DNA of 64,000 bases from positions 1 to 64,000 of the forward strand of contig JAWUZG010000983.1 in the NCBI GenBank assembly GCA_036785705.1, in the 5' to 3' direction. The position numbers were made by a program, and so were the translations under genes. The stretch comes from Acanthornis magna. Taxonomy: Eukaryota; Chordata; Aves; Passeriformes; Acanthizidae. The notes below the pieces were generated by a model. The model searched no databases. It was given only the letters and a program-made list of their open reading frames with translations, and was not told the DNA's origin. Position 1 is the stretch's first letter; each line of letters starts with the position of its first letter. This document shows, piece after piece, positions 53,800 to 64,000 of the stretch.

Positions 53800-53985
53800 A
53801 ATGAAGAATCCCAGAATTTTTAGGGTGGGTTTGGGTTATCTCTGGAAAGGGAGCGCCTCCCTGGGCAGCTGTTCCAGGGCTCTGCCACCTCCCTGGGACG
53901 AATTTTTTTCCTCAGGTTTGGGTGGAACTTCTTGAGTTTCAGTAAATGGCCATAAAGATTCATTCAGCCTCTCCAGCCTCCAAAC
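53800..53985 (-). repeat. Old CR1 fragment within the 3' UTR
   Basis: AGAATCCCAGAATTTTTAGGG, GCGCCTCCCTGGGCAGCTG, CCAGGGCTCTGCCACC and GGTGGAACTTCTTGAG are in the order of an inverted CR1 3' region. Strongly diverged. Confidence 0.65.
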
Positions 53986-54299
53986 CCTTAGGACATAGTT
54001 AGGAGTAGCCTCTTTTTAGGGAAAAACCTTCTTTGTAGGTTCTAGCACACGGGAAAAAGAGAACTGTGAGGCTTTGCATGTCCTGAAAAACTTTCTCACC
54101 CTGCAGAGGAGTTTTCCTCTGTGTGTCTGGGAGGAATCTCTGCCGTGCTGATGCTGCAGGGGGAGAACAGCAGCTGGGGAGGCAAGGAAGGGGAGATGGG
54201 GGAGAGAGGTGAAAGTGCTCCTTGTTTGCCAGAGCCCTTTTGCCTCATGTCTTCTCCCGCTTCCCCTTTCGCCTTGTCAAACCTTCTTTTTGTTTTTTT

Positions 54300-54440
54300 G
54301 AGGAATCCCAGAATCCTGGGCTTGGAAAAGCCCTCCCAGGTCACTGAGCTCAGCCTGTGCCCAATCTCCACCCTGTCACCAGCCCAGAGTGCCACATTCC
54401 TTGGCCACCCCAGGGATGGGCACCTCCCTGTGTGACCCCT
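54300..54440 (-). repeat. CR1 fragment within the 3' UTR
   Basis: GAATCCCAGAATCCTGGGC, TTGGAAAAGCCCTCCCAGG, CCACCCTGTCACCAGCCCAG: an inverted CR1 terminus antisense to the SLC5A3 message. Confidence 0.75.
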
Positions 54441-56739
54441 TCCCACGAGTGACCATCCCGTGAAGAAATCCCCTCCCTCCTCAGCGATCCCGCGGGGTTC
54501 AGCGGCAGGAGACAGAGCGCGTGCAGCCACAATCTGTGTCGCCAATCGAGGTCTGTCCTGGCCTCGGGATTTTTCCAAACCAGTTAATTCCTCCCAGGCA
54601 CTCACAGCTATTTGTAGGTCTCCAGGTGCTGGGGAGCTTTTCTCCTGAGGGATGATGCCCAGGCAGGGATGAGCCATTCCCAGGTGTGCAGGACGTGCGT
54701 GCAGGAGGTTGGTGCTCTCATCCTGCCCAGGTCCTGCTGGTTCTGGGAGCAGAGCCCAGCGTGGCTGCACTTCCAGGATTAGCTCCTTCCCTCTTCAGGA
54801 CAGAGCTGTCATATCCAGGCTTTCCACGGAAATAATTCCTCCGCTTGTCTTTGCTCCTGAGCTCATCTGAGCAGAGCAGGAGCTGGCTGGGCCAAAATCG
54901 GGCTGAGGGACCATTGTGAGTGTTCACCAGAACCACTTCAGGGGTCCAGCCACACTCCTTGGCATAAAACACAAACCAATTCCTGTGGGTAAAACCATTT
55001 TTTAGGGTTGAAATTTGGGTCAATCCTGCCTTTAACTGCTGGAGAAAGTTTGTTTTTCCAGTGGTGCCATCCACGTGGCTTTTAGTAGATAATTCACACT
55101 TTCAGATAAAAGGATTCACTTCTGTTTTGGGGGTGTTTTTTCTTGTTTTGGTGGTGTTTTTATATCAATAGAATCTCATTCATTCCACAACTTTGACCAG
55201 AGGCTGAGCTGCCCCACTTTCCTCCACTTGGTTTAGTTGTTGCTGCTGGGAAGTAGAACTACTCCCAAGTGGAAAACTTGGAGTGTTGTTGCAGTATTTG
55301 TAGAAGAGGAGTCACCATACCTGGTGTTGATGTTGCTACCAATGTGATAGGACACATTTTCTTAGGATTTGTGTGGCCAGCTGGGTTTGGAAAAATATTT
55401 TCAATCCTCTGTGAAATAATGGCATCTCAAGTTATTTCGTTAGTGGGCTGAGCTGTGAAGGATGGTTTGGTGTAAAACGTAGGGAATTGTTTCCCTACAG
55501 GATAAAATAATTTAGGGCAACATTTGATCGTAGTGGGATGAAAAACAACAACTTGTGGAGGGTAAAGAGAAGTCTCAGTCCAACAATGCCTTCTTCAGGA
55601 GGCTGGGATGTGGCTCACACGCCTGATTTGGCCCAGGGAAGGGGACCAGTGTCCCTTTGGAACACGGCACGACTCTGGAGCAGCGGCTGGCACTGGGACT
55701 CTCCAGGCTGCTCCTCCTTGCCCTCGATGTCAGCGCTTTGCCACCACCTGGGACGCCAGGTCAGCTCAGGGACCCTTTGGCTTGGCGCCATCGCCCCCGC
55801 CCTGCGCTGTCCCCAGGGTGCCTTACGCGGGTGGGCAGCTGAAGGCACGGCTGGAGGAGGTGCTCCGGCGCTTCCCACGGCTCTCCCTGCCGCATCCCTC
55901 TGCCCCTCGAGAGGACACTCGAAAGGGTTAATGGGCAGGACTCGGGTGTCCTGCTCGGTCAGATCCGTGGGGAAATATCCTTGGCTGTGGAAGGGACTCG
56001 AGTCCTTCACAAATGCACTGTGGAGCCCGAGAGGCTCCATCTCCCACTTCATTTATTCTTCTTTTTCTACACTAACGAGCTGCCACATTAATCACCCTGC
56101 TGATTGGCAGGCAGGATCATCACTAATTATTAATCTGCCTCCCCAGCCCATCTTCGGACCTGGTGTTGTGAAGCTTTCAAGCCAATTCTTTCTGCAGTGC
56201 TTTCTCTCTTCAGGTGTTTCCGAGGTGTTTTCCTCTTCAACACCGTTCTGTCCTAGAGGTCCTGAAAGTTGCTGATGTTCTTTGCTGCATAAAACCACTT
56301 AATAAAAGGCCTTTATTATTCCATAGAGATATTCCTAAGGTTCCAAGCAAGCTCTGCCTGCTGCCGAGAAGGACCTTGTGTAGGAGAAGGGATTTTTTTA
56401 TAGCGTAAACAAGCCTTTGCTGAGGGGGGAAGAGGTTGACGAATTTGGGGTTAAACACCGATTTTTTGGTCCAGCAGAACCACAGAGTGTTTCCCAGGAT
56501 GGACAATCAGCTCCATGAATTTTGTTGCCTGGCCTCCTCCCCCTGGGCAGGGCTGGTTGTGCTTCTGTCTTGCAGCAATGGGTTTATTTATTATTGCCTT
56601 GAGCTTAGGATGACAAGTCTTGGAAAACTGAGTTTGGAATGAGAGCTTTTTTTTTTTTTCCTTCTTGTTATTTCCCGTAACTTATTTTTCTGGTAAGGTA
56701 TTTGAATTTTGCTCCTGGAAATGGTAGAAGCCTTTTATT

Positions 56740-56806
56740 TAAAAAAGAAAAAAAAAGGAGAGAAAAAAAAAAAAAAGAAAAAAAATTTAAAAAAATAAAA
56801 AAGAAG
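56740..56806 (+). repeat. A-rich tract in the 3' UTR
   Basis: Successive A runs broken by single G or T residues, followed by AAGAAGAGGC. A source of internal oligo-dT priming, so apparent transcript ends here should be distrusted. Confidence 0.85.
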
Positions 56807-56976
56807 AGGCTTCTTGAGAGTTTAATACATTTTGGGAGACTGTTCTTATTTAAGTTTTTTTTATGACTGATTTGATGCTATTCTCTGCCAAAGTTTAAAG
56901 GTTTTTTGTTGTTTTTTTTAAAAATAATTTTTCCTATTTAGCTTTTAGGGAAAGGAAACGGTGCGAGATTGTAAGA

Positions 56977-56982
56977 AATAAA
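56977..56982 (+). terminator. Candidate poly(A) signal AATAAA
   Basis: AAGAAATAAAAATGG 4.0 kb after the stop codon, followed by a T/G-rich region (CCGTATATTGTGTATTTTTT). Confidence 0.4.
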
Positions 56983-57420
56983 AATGGCCTTCCTTATATT
57001 CCGTATATTGTGTATTTTTTATTTCTCCACTTGTGTGTTCCCTGATCCCAGAAGGGCCAGGATGAGACTTCTGATGAGAGTCATGAGCCCTGTAACCGAG
57101 CAGAGAAAAGGAATTATTTCCACGAGGTTACAGTGGAGGGGGCAGAGCCACCCAGGGAGCTCTGCCAGCACTTAGAAGATGCTTACAACTTTAAAACAGC
57201 TTTATTTTTTTTATATATCTATTTTTTTAAATCCTGAGATAGAGGAGGTGTTGGGAATTGCTCCCTTTCAGAGAACAGGAGACATGGAAGAAGCTGGAGT
57301 TGCCAAGCTCCAGCTTTCTCGAGGAAATCTTTGGATTTAGCATGTACAGAGAAGCAAAATTACTCATCTGTTAATTTGGTATTCTGTATGTTCTGTGCCC
57401 TTAAATGTAATTGTTTTGAA

Positions 57421-57426
57421 AATAAA
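57421..57426 (+). terminator. Candidate proximal poly(A) signal AATAAA
   Basis: TTTTGAAAATAAAACTAACC followed within 30 bases by TTGTTATGTGATGTT, a G/U-rich downstream element. A good candidate for a 4.4-kb 3' UTR. Confidence 0.55.
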
Positions 57427-57623
57427 ACTAACCTTGTTATGTGATGTTAAAAGCAGACTTCTGTGCAATGTTTTAATTTTTTTTTTTGGTTTTTTAAAGA
57501 AAATGTTTGTATATAATTAAATGGTTTAATGTGCTTTAATTGGCCTAAGGTAAAGAGTAGTCCTAGAATGTAAAACATATATAATTAGAATTTCTGATTT
57601 CACTGTGAGATCTCTGAACTCTT

Positions 57624-57689
57624 GGTTTGTTTGTTTTTGGGGTTTTTTTGTTTGTTTGTTTGTTTGTTTTTTTTTTTTTTTTTTTTTTT
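57624..57689 (+). repeat. (GTTT)n and T-run in the 3' UTR
   Basis: GTTT tetramers interrupted by GGGG, then a T run of about 23 bases. Confidence 0.9.
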
Positions 57690-58805
57690 GCAAAGTGGTT
57701 TTGTTTTGTTTACAAAACACTTTCTCTTTGATTTCTTTCCTGGTGTTGGTTTCAAGGCATTTGCTTCACTTCTGTTCCAATCTTGAACTCATGGTATAGT
57801 GACATCTGGTGACACTTGGCATTCTCAGTTCCACTGTGTAAAGTCAGACACTTTGAGCAAAACTGGCGGTGAAATGACAATTCTGTGTCTAGGAATACAC
57901 GTTTTTAAAATGAGGTGGTTATAAAAATAGTTGCTGTGCAAAATGTTAGTAGTCTTCTTCAAGAAGAAAGCAAAATTTTCTAATCTCACTCGAGCAGTCT
58001 CTTCATTCATCATCTTCTTTTTTAAAGCACAGTGTCAAAGTGATGCTGCTTTACCTTGTATCTCTGAGAAAAATGTTTTTTTAGATATCTGTGAAGTATT
58101 TTTGGGTTTTGTTGCTGTTGTATTTTTCTGCAGATTTTATATAAAATACCAGTTAACGAACTGCCTTTTTTTGTTGGTTTTTTTTAACTCTCTAAAAATA
58201 CATTTCAGACCAAAACCAAATGATATCATATAGCATTTGAAACCTGCCTTTTTCCTTGTCCCTTGGTTGTTTTTTTGGAAATAAGCCAAATGGGCATGTA
58301 GATAAGATCACTATAATGGATCCAGGTCTCTTTTGGTAAAGTGTTATTTAAAGGTCTGTTAAGATCTTATAAGACAATATACTGAAAAAAAAAAAACAAC
58401 TTTACTGTAGTAGGAATATAGATTTAGAAGTGTTAATGAGATTAATACAGCTTAATTATATTGTAAGTTGCTACTGTCCTTAATGACAAGCTTTTTGTCA
58501 TAGAAACGATGTATGATAAATTAATTTTGGTCTAGTGTATAGAATTATCATATTGCTATCAATCTTTGAAGTAAATCTGATGCAAAATTTTCATAGTTAG
58601 CATTGCTGGCCCTGTGTATACTGTTCTTTGTATACTGTATGCATATTATTTTGCCTCCTGCATTAGTCTTCAAACTAAAACTCTTATTAGAGAGTATTTG
58701 GATACTTCAGACTGTGTTTCTTGCAGTTTACATTCCTTTACCATGGCATTTTGTCCTGTCTCAAAGTATTGTATGGAAATGTTTCAAACTTCTGTACAAA
58801 GTTTC

Positions 58806-58811
58806 AATAAA
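58806..58811 (+). terminator. Candidate distal poly(A) signal of SLC5A3
   Basis: TTTCAATAAAAATAGAG in a conserved-looking AT-rich context (CTTCTGTACAAAGTTTC just before). After it the sequence becomes GC-richer and unrelated, consistent with the end of the transcript near 58,825-58,835. Confidence 0.6.
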
Positions 58812-58830
58812 AATAGAGAAAAAAAAAACC

Positions 58831-60605
58831 AAACTGACCAACCCACCAGAACAGAGATTTGTGGAGCTATTTTGGAGTATTTTACTTTCAGTAAGCACTG
58901 CGTCCCTGTAGGTAAAGATAATTCCCGTTTTTCCTGGTTGTTCCGAGGGAAAACCAAACTTGGGTTCTTTAAAAGGGCAGGAAGAACTTCAGGATCCCAA
59001 ATGCTGAGAGTTTGGCCACTGCTGTTGTGGGGAGGTGGGGCTGGGCTGGGCTCAGGGCACAAAAAAGAGTGAGCCTCCCTTTAGCCGAGGAATCTGCTTG
59101 GATATTGTGCAAAATTATTAATTTTTTAAAATTTTTTTAATCTTTCAATGTCCTGTTCAGCTGCTGCTCAAGCAGTTCTTGAGTGGGAGCAGCACTTTCT
59201 TACTGATTGTGGAGTTAAAACATCAGCACAGTTGTGTGAGCAGGGCCCAAGGCTTTATCTCCCACTTCCTTCTCATCCCTGTCCCCCCCTAAGGATGTGA
59301 TGAACCTGGGAATTCAGTGGGAATCACGATTTCCTTGTCCAGCAGGGGCAGGCCTGGTGCTAAATGAGGGATTCATGTTCTTCTGGAGATGGGATGTTGG
59401 CAAGAACTGTGGCAAGGCTGTAAAACCACATTTGCAGCTGCAGAGAAAATGAATTTATCAAAATCATTCCTTTATTCTTTTGCTGCTGTGATGTGAAAGA
59501 GAAATGGAGGTTTTGCTGTTCTCTGCTTCAAGGGGTGGATAAGAAACATTTTTGGAGAGGAGGCTTTGGATTTGGGAAGAAAACTAAGCATTTTCCGGCC
59601 TGCGAACTTGGTTTGGATTTGTGATTTCCAGGAGGGAGCGTTTTCATGAGTTAACTATTAATTAACTGGTTCCCTAATTAGTTTATTAGGTGTTTATTCA
59701 GTGAGCAGCTTTCCAGGTCAGTGATTTTCAAAGAGGTTCAAGCAGCCTCTTTGTCGCCAGCTGGTTCTGTTTGTGTTGGCAAAGTCTCCCTCCCCAATTT
59801 CCCGACGGCTGAGATTTGAATTTCTCTGGGTGTGGGGTCCTGGCCCAGGTGGGTTCTGGGCAGGTTCACTCAGTGCTGCAGCAACATTGATTTGTCTGGA
59901 AAATCCCATGGAGAGGGTGGCAATGAGTCCTTTTCCTGCAGGAATTCCCTTTCTGGGATGAGGCTGTCCCAGTTCCCCTGCAGATGTTCTGGTTCTGAGA
60001 AAGGGAACAAGGCAGGAGGTTTCACCTCTGGGCCTTGTCTCTCTGCTTTGATCAGGTTGTACTCAGGGAATTGCTTTTTGGGTGCTTTGGGCTTTATTTT
60101 TGGGTACTTTGGGCTTTTATTTTGGTGGAGTGAGGGAGGAAGTGGTAATTCAACTTCATGATGTTTATGATCCTTTAATTTGTCAGCAATGATTTTTAGT
60201 ATTTCCCTGACCCTTGTTTGTGAGGTAGCTTTGTGTATCTCAAGATTTATCTGGCAGAATTTGAGCAAGGAATTGCCCAGGTTCCCTCTTGGTAAAAACC
60301 CTGTGACTTCCACCTTAAACCTTCTGCTCCAGAGCCCAGGGAAGTTGTGTTCTGCAAAAGTGGGAGGGTTGAAAAATGATGGTTGTGGTGCTGTGGAAAG
60401 GTTTTATCACCGTGCTCAGCTTGGCTTTGTGGTGACTTCTTGTCCTTGGGCAGCAGTGAAGCTGTGCGGGAGAGCTGTAAGAACTGTGTGTCCAGAGCCA
60501 GGTCTGAGCCATAAAAATTCCTCTCCTGGAAGGGGGAGATGGCTGAGAGCAGTGTGGATGGGACAAGAGGCCAATGGCCCTGGGCTGGGTCAGCAATTGT
60601 GTGTC
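58831..60605. other. Continuing MRPS6 intron, no exon seen
   Basis: No MRPS6 exon 2 motif was recognised. It contains a 147-codon minus-strand frame (59,870-60,313) with protein-like composition but no recognised family; it is reported as a finding rather than a gene. Confidence 0.5.
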
Positions 60606-61153
60606 CAGCAGGAGCAGGGCAGGGATTGTCCCTCTGTGCTGGGCACTGAGAGCCCCTCCAGGGCTGGCTCCAGTTGTGCTCCTGCAGGAGAGCCCTGGAG
60701 GGGCTGGAGGTGTCCAGGGAAGGGAAGGGAGCTGGGCAGGGGCTGAGCCCCAGGAGCGGCTGAGGGAGCTGGGAAAGGGCTGAGCCTGGAGAAAAGGAGG
60801 CTCAGGGGAACCTTGTGGCTCTGCACAGCTCCTGCCAGGAGGGGACAGCCGGGGGGGTCGGGCTGTGCTGGCAGGGAACAGGGACAGGAGGAGAGGGAAC
60901 GGCCTCAGGCTGGGCCAGGGGAGGCTGGGCTTGGACAGCAGGAGCAATTTCTCCATGGAAAGGGTGCTCAGGCCTTGGCAGGGCTGCCCAGGGAGCTTTG
61001 CAGTGCCCATCCCTGCAGGTGTCCCAGCAAGGCCTGGCCGTGGCACTCAGTGCTCTGGGCTGGGGACAAGGTGGGCATGGGGCACAGCTTGGCCTCCATG
61101 GGCTGGGAGGGCTTTTCCAGCCCCAGGGATCCTGGGATTCTGTAATTCTGGGA
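60606..61153 (+). repeat. CR1 LINE 3' end, longest copy in the window
   Basis: About 550 bases: GAGCAGGGCAGGGATTGTCC, GCTGAGGGAGCTGGGAAAGG, ACAGCCGGGGGGGTCGGGC, TTTCTCCATGGAAAGGGTGC, GCCGTGGCACTCAGTGC, ending GGGATCCTGGGATTCTGTAATTC. It is the reference for the 7.7, 17.2, 27.2, 30.5 and 33.8 kb copies. Confidence 0.93.
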
Positions 61154-61609
61154 GATTGGCTGAGCTGCTACTCCAGCTCCTTCCATAGCTGGGACACTCT
61201 GGCTAACCTTGGGGACATCCCAGCCCCTGGGGTGGTGTTGTGCTCAGTCTGTGAAACTGGGGAAGGAGGAAGAGGAGGGAGGGGATGTTCCCTCCGTGTC
61301 TCTTTTGTTCGGATTTCATTATTTTTCCTTTCCACTCTTAATTATTTAGGCTTAATGAACATGTAAAATAAACTTGGTGAAATGTATTCACATCAAAAAA
61401 TCATGGGAGGAACACAACTTGGAGTTCCTGGGGAGCTCCTTCTCACCAGGTTTCTGATAAGGAGAATTCTGCAGTGTTACACTGGAGTCCTTAATAGAAT
61501 TTATTGTGGTTGGAAGAAGAGTGTGAGTTTCTTATTGGCGTTTTAAGGAAGGTGCTTAATTAATTCTGAACTTGAATTGATTCTGAATTGATTCTACTTG
61601 GAATGTTGA
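61154..61609. other. Intronic spacer, nothing recognised
   Basis: About 450 bases between two CR1 copies. An AATAAA occurs at about 61,367, without supporting context. Confidence 0.4.
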
Positions 61610-61748
61610 GGACTTCCCATCCCTGAAAATGTCCAAGGCCAGGTTGGACAGGGTTTGGAGCAACCTGGGACAGTGGAAGGTGTCCCTGGCAGGGAGTGGG
61701 ACTGGATAATCCTTAAAATTCCTTTAACCCAAACCCTGCTGTGAAGTT
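61610..61748 (+). repeat. CR1 LINE 3' end, diverged
   Basis: CCCATCCCTGAAAATGTCC, GGACAGGGTTTGGAGCAACC, TAATCCTTAAAATTCC, CCCAAACCCTGCTGTG. Lacks ATGGCAGGGGTGGC, replaced by a deletion. Confidence 0.8.
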
Positions 61749-62515
61749 GTGTCCAGTTGTTACTTTAACTATTTCTGGTAAAAAAACATTGCAATCACCC
61801 TAAAATCATGGAGGAGTTGGTTGCTATTAATTTCAGTTTTAAAAGACACCTTTTAGGATTCTTTTTAAAAACTCTCAAGACTCTCAGCTCTCTAAAATGA
61901 CTGAAATTCAGTGTTGGGACTGACGTGTTCGTTTAGCTGTGACTTAGTTCTTACAGAGTACTTGTATTCCTTGGATTTTAGTTTAATTTCTTCTATAATT
62001 TCCTTTGATCTTAAACGTTGACTTAAAAATAAAAAAGATCCATCATAGAATTTAGATTCTTTGAAGAAGAATGGTGGATTTTGGAACAGAAGAGTTCTGG
62101 CATCACCTTGAGTTTAAAAGTTGCTGCTTCCTGTGCCACCAGGGGCCTGGGCTTCGTATTCCTCTGCTTCTTTGGCTTACACACCATTTAAATGTGAATT
62201 AAAGGTCTGTTTCGAGGATGGGGTGTTAATTTTAATTCAGACAGAGGCAATTTTGCTCACCTACCGCCAAGTTATTTTGGTGACGTGCCTGCTGTAATTT
62301 TCTATTTGCCAAATCCGTTTCTGGAATAGTCTCTCCTGCCTTGTGTTCCCTCAGTGTTGGATGGAAACGAGGAAAGGATGTCATGGTCAGGAGCACCTGG
62401 AGTTCTCCCATTTGTTCTTTATTCTGTCTTGGGAAAATTGTTCTGTTGTGGTTAGAGAAACCTCTGTCCCTTCATCCATCTTCCCCTAAACTGGTCCAGG
62501 TCTGGGGCTCCAACA
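61749..62515. other. Intronic spacer, nothing recognised
   Basis: AT-rich single-copy-looking DNA without an exon or repeat I can support. Confidence 0.4.
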
Positions 62516-62517
62516 CA

Positions 62518-62990
62518 GGAGAGACGTGGAAATGTTGGAGAGAGTCCAGAGGAGCCACGGAGCTGCTCCAGGGCTGGAGCATCTCTGGAGCCAGGCTGGG
62601 AGAGCTGGGGGTGTTCCTGGAGAGGAGAAGGCTCCAGGGAGAGCTCCGAGCCCCTGGCAGGGCCTGAAGGGCTCCAGGAGAGCTGCAGAGGGACTGGGGA
62701 CAAGGGCTGCAGGGACAGGAGGCAGGGAATGGTTGCCAGTGGCCGAGGGCAGGGCTGGATGGGATCTTGGGAATGAGGAATTGTTCCCTGGGAGGGTGGG
62801 CAGGCCCTGGCCCAGGGTGGCCAGAGCAGCTGTGGCTGCCCCTGGATCCCTGGCAGTGTCCAAGGCCAGGCTGGACATTGGGGCTTGGAGCAGCCTGGGA
62901 CAGTGGCAGGTGTCCCTGCCATGGCAGGGGTGGAATCAGAAGATCTTTAATGTCCCTCCCAACCCAAACCATTCTGGGATCTCTTCCCAC
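62518..62990 (+). repeat. CR1 LINE 3' end, GGGACTGGGG-type, long
   Basis: From GAAATGTTGGAGAGAGTCC to CCCAAACCATTCTGGGATC. It carries the TTGGGGCTTGGAGC insertion marker also seen at 13.3 and 16.1 kb, linking those copies to one source. Confidence 0.9.
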
Positions 62991-64000
62991 CCCTGAACAT
63001 CCAGGCAGGTGTTGAGAATCCTCCCATTTCTGTTGCTCCATTTTCAACCATCCTGGCCCAGCACAACCCATGTTCCCCAGAGGTTCCACACAGTTCCCAC
63101 ATCTTTTGTTTCCTTGGAATGCTGCATTTATCTGTATTTGGATCTTCCCTGACTGCCCTCGGTGGCTGTACCCGACCTGGGGCTGCTGCTCTGGGCTGTT
63201 GATGCTTTTACAGTAATTGCAGAGTTTTTAATCATTTTCACTGTTAATTTCTAATGTTTTATTAAGCAGTAAATGACAGTTAGGAGTTGGGTTTTCCCCT
63301 TAGTTTTGCTGCTTGGAAATGCAGCTTCCTTCTAAACATAGATTTTGCTGTCTTTGATTTGCACCTCAGTAAATAATCCCCGACCAACCTTTTGTAACTG
63401 CTGACCAACCAAAAAAAGACATAATTTTATCCTGCTGTTACTACATTGAGGGGATAATCAAGAAATTAGGATGGATTTATTCCTATTTATAATTTGGGAT
63501 GTGCCCACTGACTTTAAATGTTTCCTGTTGGACTGAGCAAGTGGCCAAAAGAACTTGAGTCCTGTCCTAGCCTTAAAACCGTGGAATATTTGGTGTCTGC
63601 TTCCTTTTCTCTCTCCAAAGCCTTTTTTGGAGGAGTTTTTGGTGGTTGACAAAGCCTTTTTTGTAGCCAAAGCTGTATTTTCTATCCCCTGGACATCTCT
63701 TGAGGAAGGGAGATGGACATGGCAGCAGTGGTGCCGAGTCCTTTCCCATGCTCTGGTTCCAGGTGGGTGGCTCTTGGTTTTCAGGAGGCACCAGCATTCC
63801 AAAAGCTTTATTTCCATGTTAGCTTTGTCTCCAAGCTGTTCCTGGCTGATGAGCTCATGCCTGAAGGCACTGTACCACCAGGGTATTCCCATTTTTTTCC
63901 AGTTCCCGTGTCTTTATGCTCTTCCTGGTTTTCAGGTGAGTTCTGTGGGACTGGTAAAATCCTTGGTATCATTTTTGTTCCCTCTGATACACAACATTCC
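62991..64000. other. Window end, intronic, nothing recognised
   Basis: No MRPS6 exon, repeat or RNA gene identified in the final kilobase. A 144-codon minus-strand frame (63,458-63,892) shows no family resemblance. Confidence 0.4.

Larger units (their letters stand above)
52985..58830 (+). other. SLC5A3: SLC5A3 3' UTR, long form
   Basis: About 5.8 kb of AU-rich sequence from the stop codon to a good terminal signal, CAATAAAAATAG at 58,805. Earlier AATAAA signals could give shorter forms. It includes two antisense CR1 remnants, an A-rich block (56,740-56,806), a GTTT array (57,624-57,689) and many ATTTA pentamers. Mammalian SLC5A3 also has an unusually long 3' UTR; the precise end here is inferred from the signal alone. 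Confidence 0.65.

Noticed and set aside
54718..55074. 118-codon antisense frame in the 3' UTR with a fairly protein-like sequence
   Set aside because: No family recognised and a frame of this length is unremarkable in 64 kb; would need conservation to be reconsidered.
58831..64000. MRPS6 exon 2 or 3
   Set aside because: Looked for codons of the conserved RDLENLG, LPYRIS and YFLVDFY segments; none found, and exon spacing in mammals suggests they lie farther right.

Overview
The window is vertebrate nuclear DNA, almost certainly from a bird and probably a songbird. The evidence is several dozen CR1 LINE 3' ends in both orientations, with the CR1-type 3' tail (short tandem ATTCTGTG-like octamers), a small solo LTR, and compact spacing around one recognisable locus. 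There are no prokaryotic features, operons or CRISPR arrays.

Only two protein genes can be supported, and they are nested. A CpG island at about 36.4-37.8 kb holds the promoter and first exon of MRPS6 (mitochondrial ribosomal protein bS6m); its 15 first codons end at a strong GTGAGT donor. Then, 13.7 kb downstream on the same strand and inside MRPS6 intron 1, lies SLC5A3 (SMIT1, sodium/myo-inositol cotransporter 1). Its intronless 718-codon reading frame (50,828-52,984) is preceded by a clear splice acceptor and a 294-base leader exon and followed by a 3' UTR of up to about 5.8 kb. In mammals SLC5A3 also lies within MRPS6, and its transcript begins in the MRPS6 first exon; the same layout is inferred here. 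MRPS6 exons 2 and 3 were not found and probably lie beyond 64 kb.

Layout: 1-35.9 kb is intergenic, with no exon I can support. It holds CR1 copies, one complete solo LTR with a 6-bp target duplication, a second probable LTR, and tandem arrays (TCTCC at 1.3 kb, a 10-mer at 14.4 kb, GGGAT at 15.8 kb, a G-rich 11-mer plus a 44-mer at 22.8-23.5 kb, an AT-rich hexamer array at 25.5 kb). A complex minisatellite (36.0-36.4 kb) abuts the CpG island. From 36.4 to 37.8 kb is the shared promoter and exon 1; 37.1-50.5 kb the intron; 50.5-58.8 kb SLC5A3; 58.8-64 kb the continuing MRPS6 intron with further CR1 copies.

The most interesting material is regulatory. A perfect 16-bp palindrome in the promoter carries tonicity-enhancer (NFAT5/TonE) matches on both strands, with two more matches within 1.5 kb upstream. 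Splicing exon 1 to the SLC5A3 exon would create a 22-codon upstream ORF that begins with the MRPS6 N-terminus, followed by three further uORFs before the SLC5A3 start codon.
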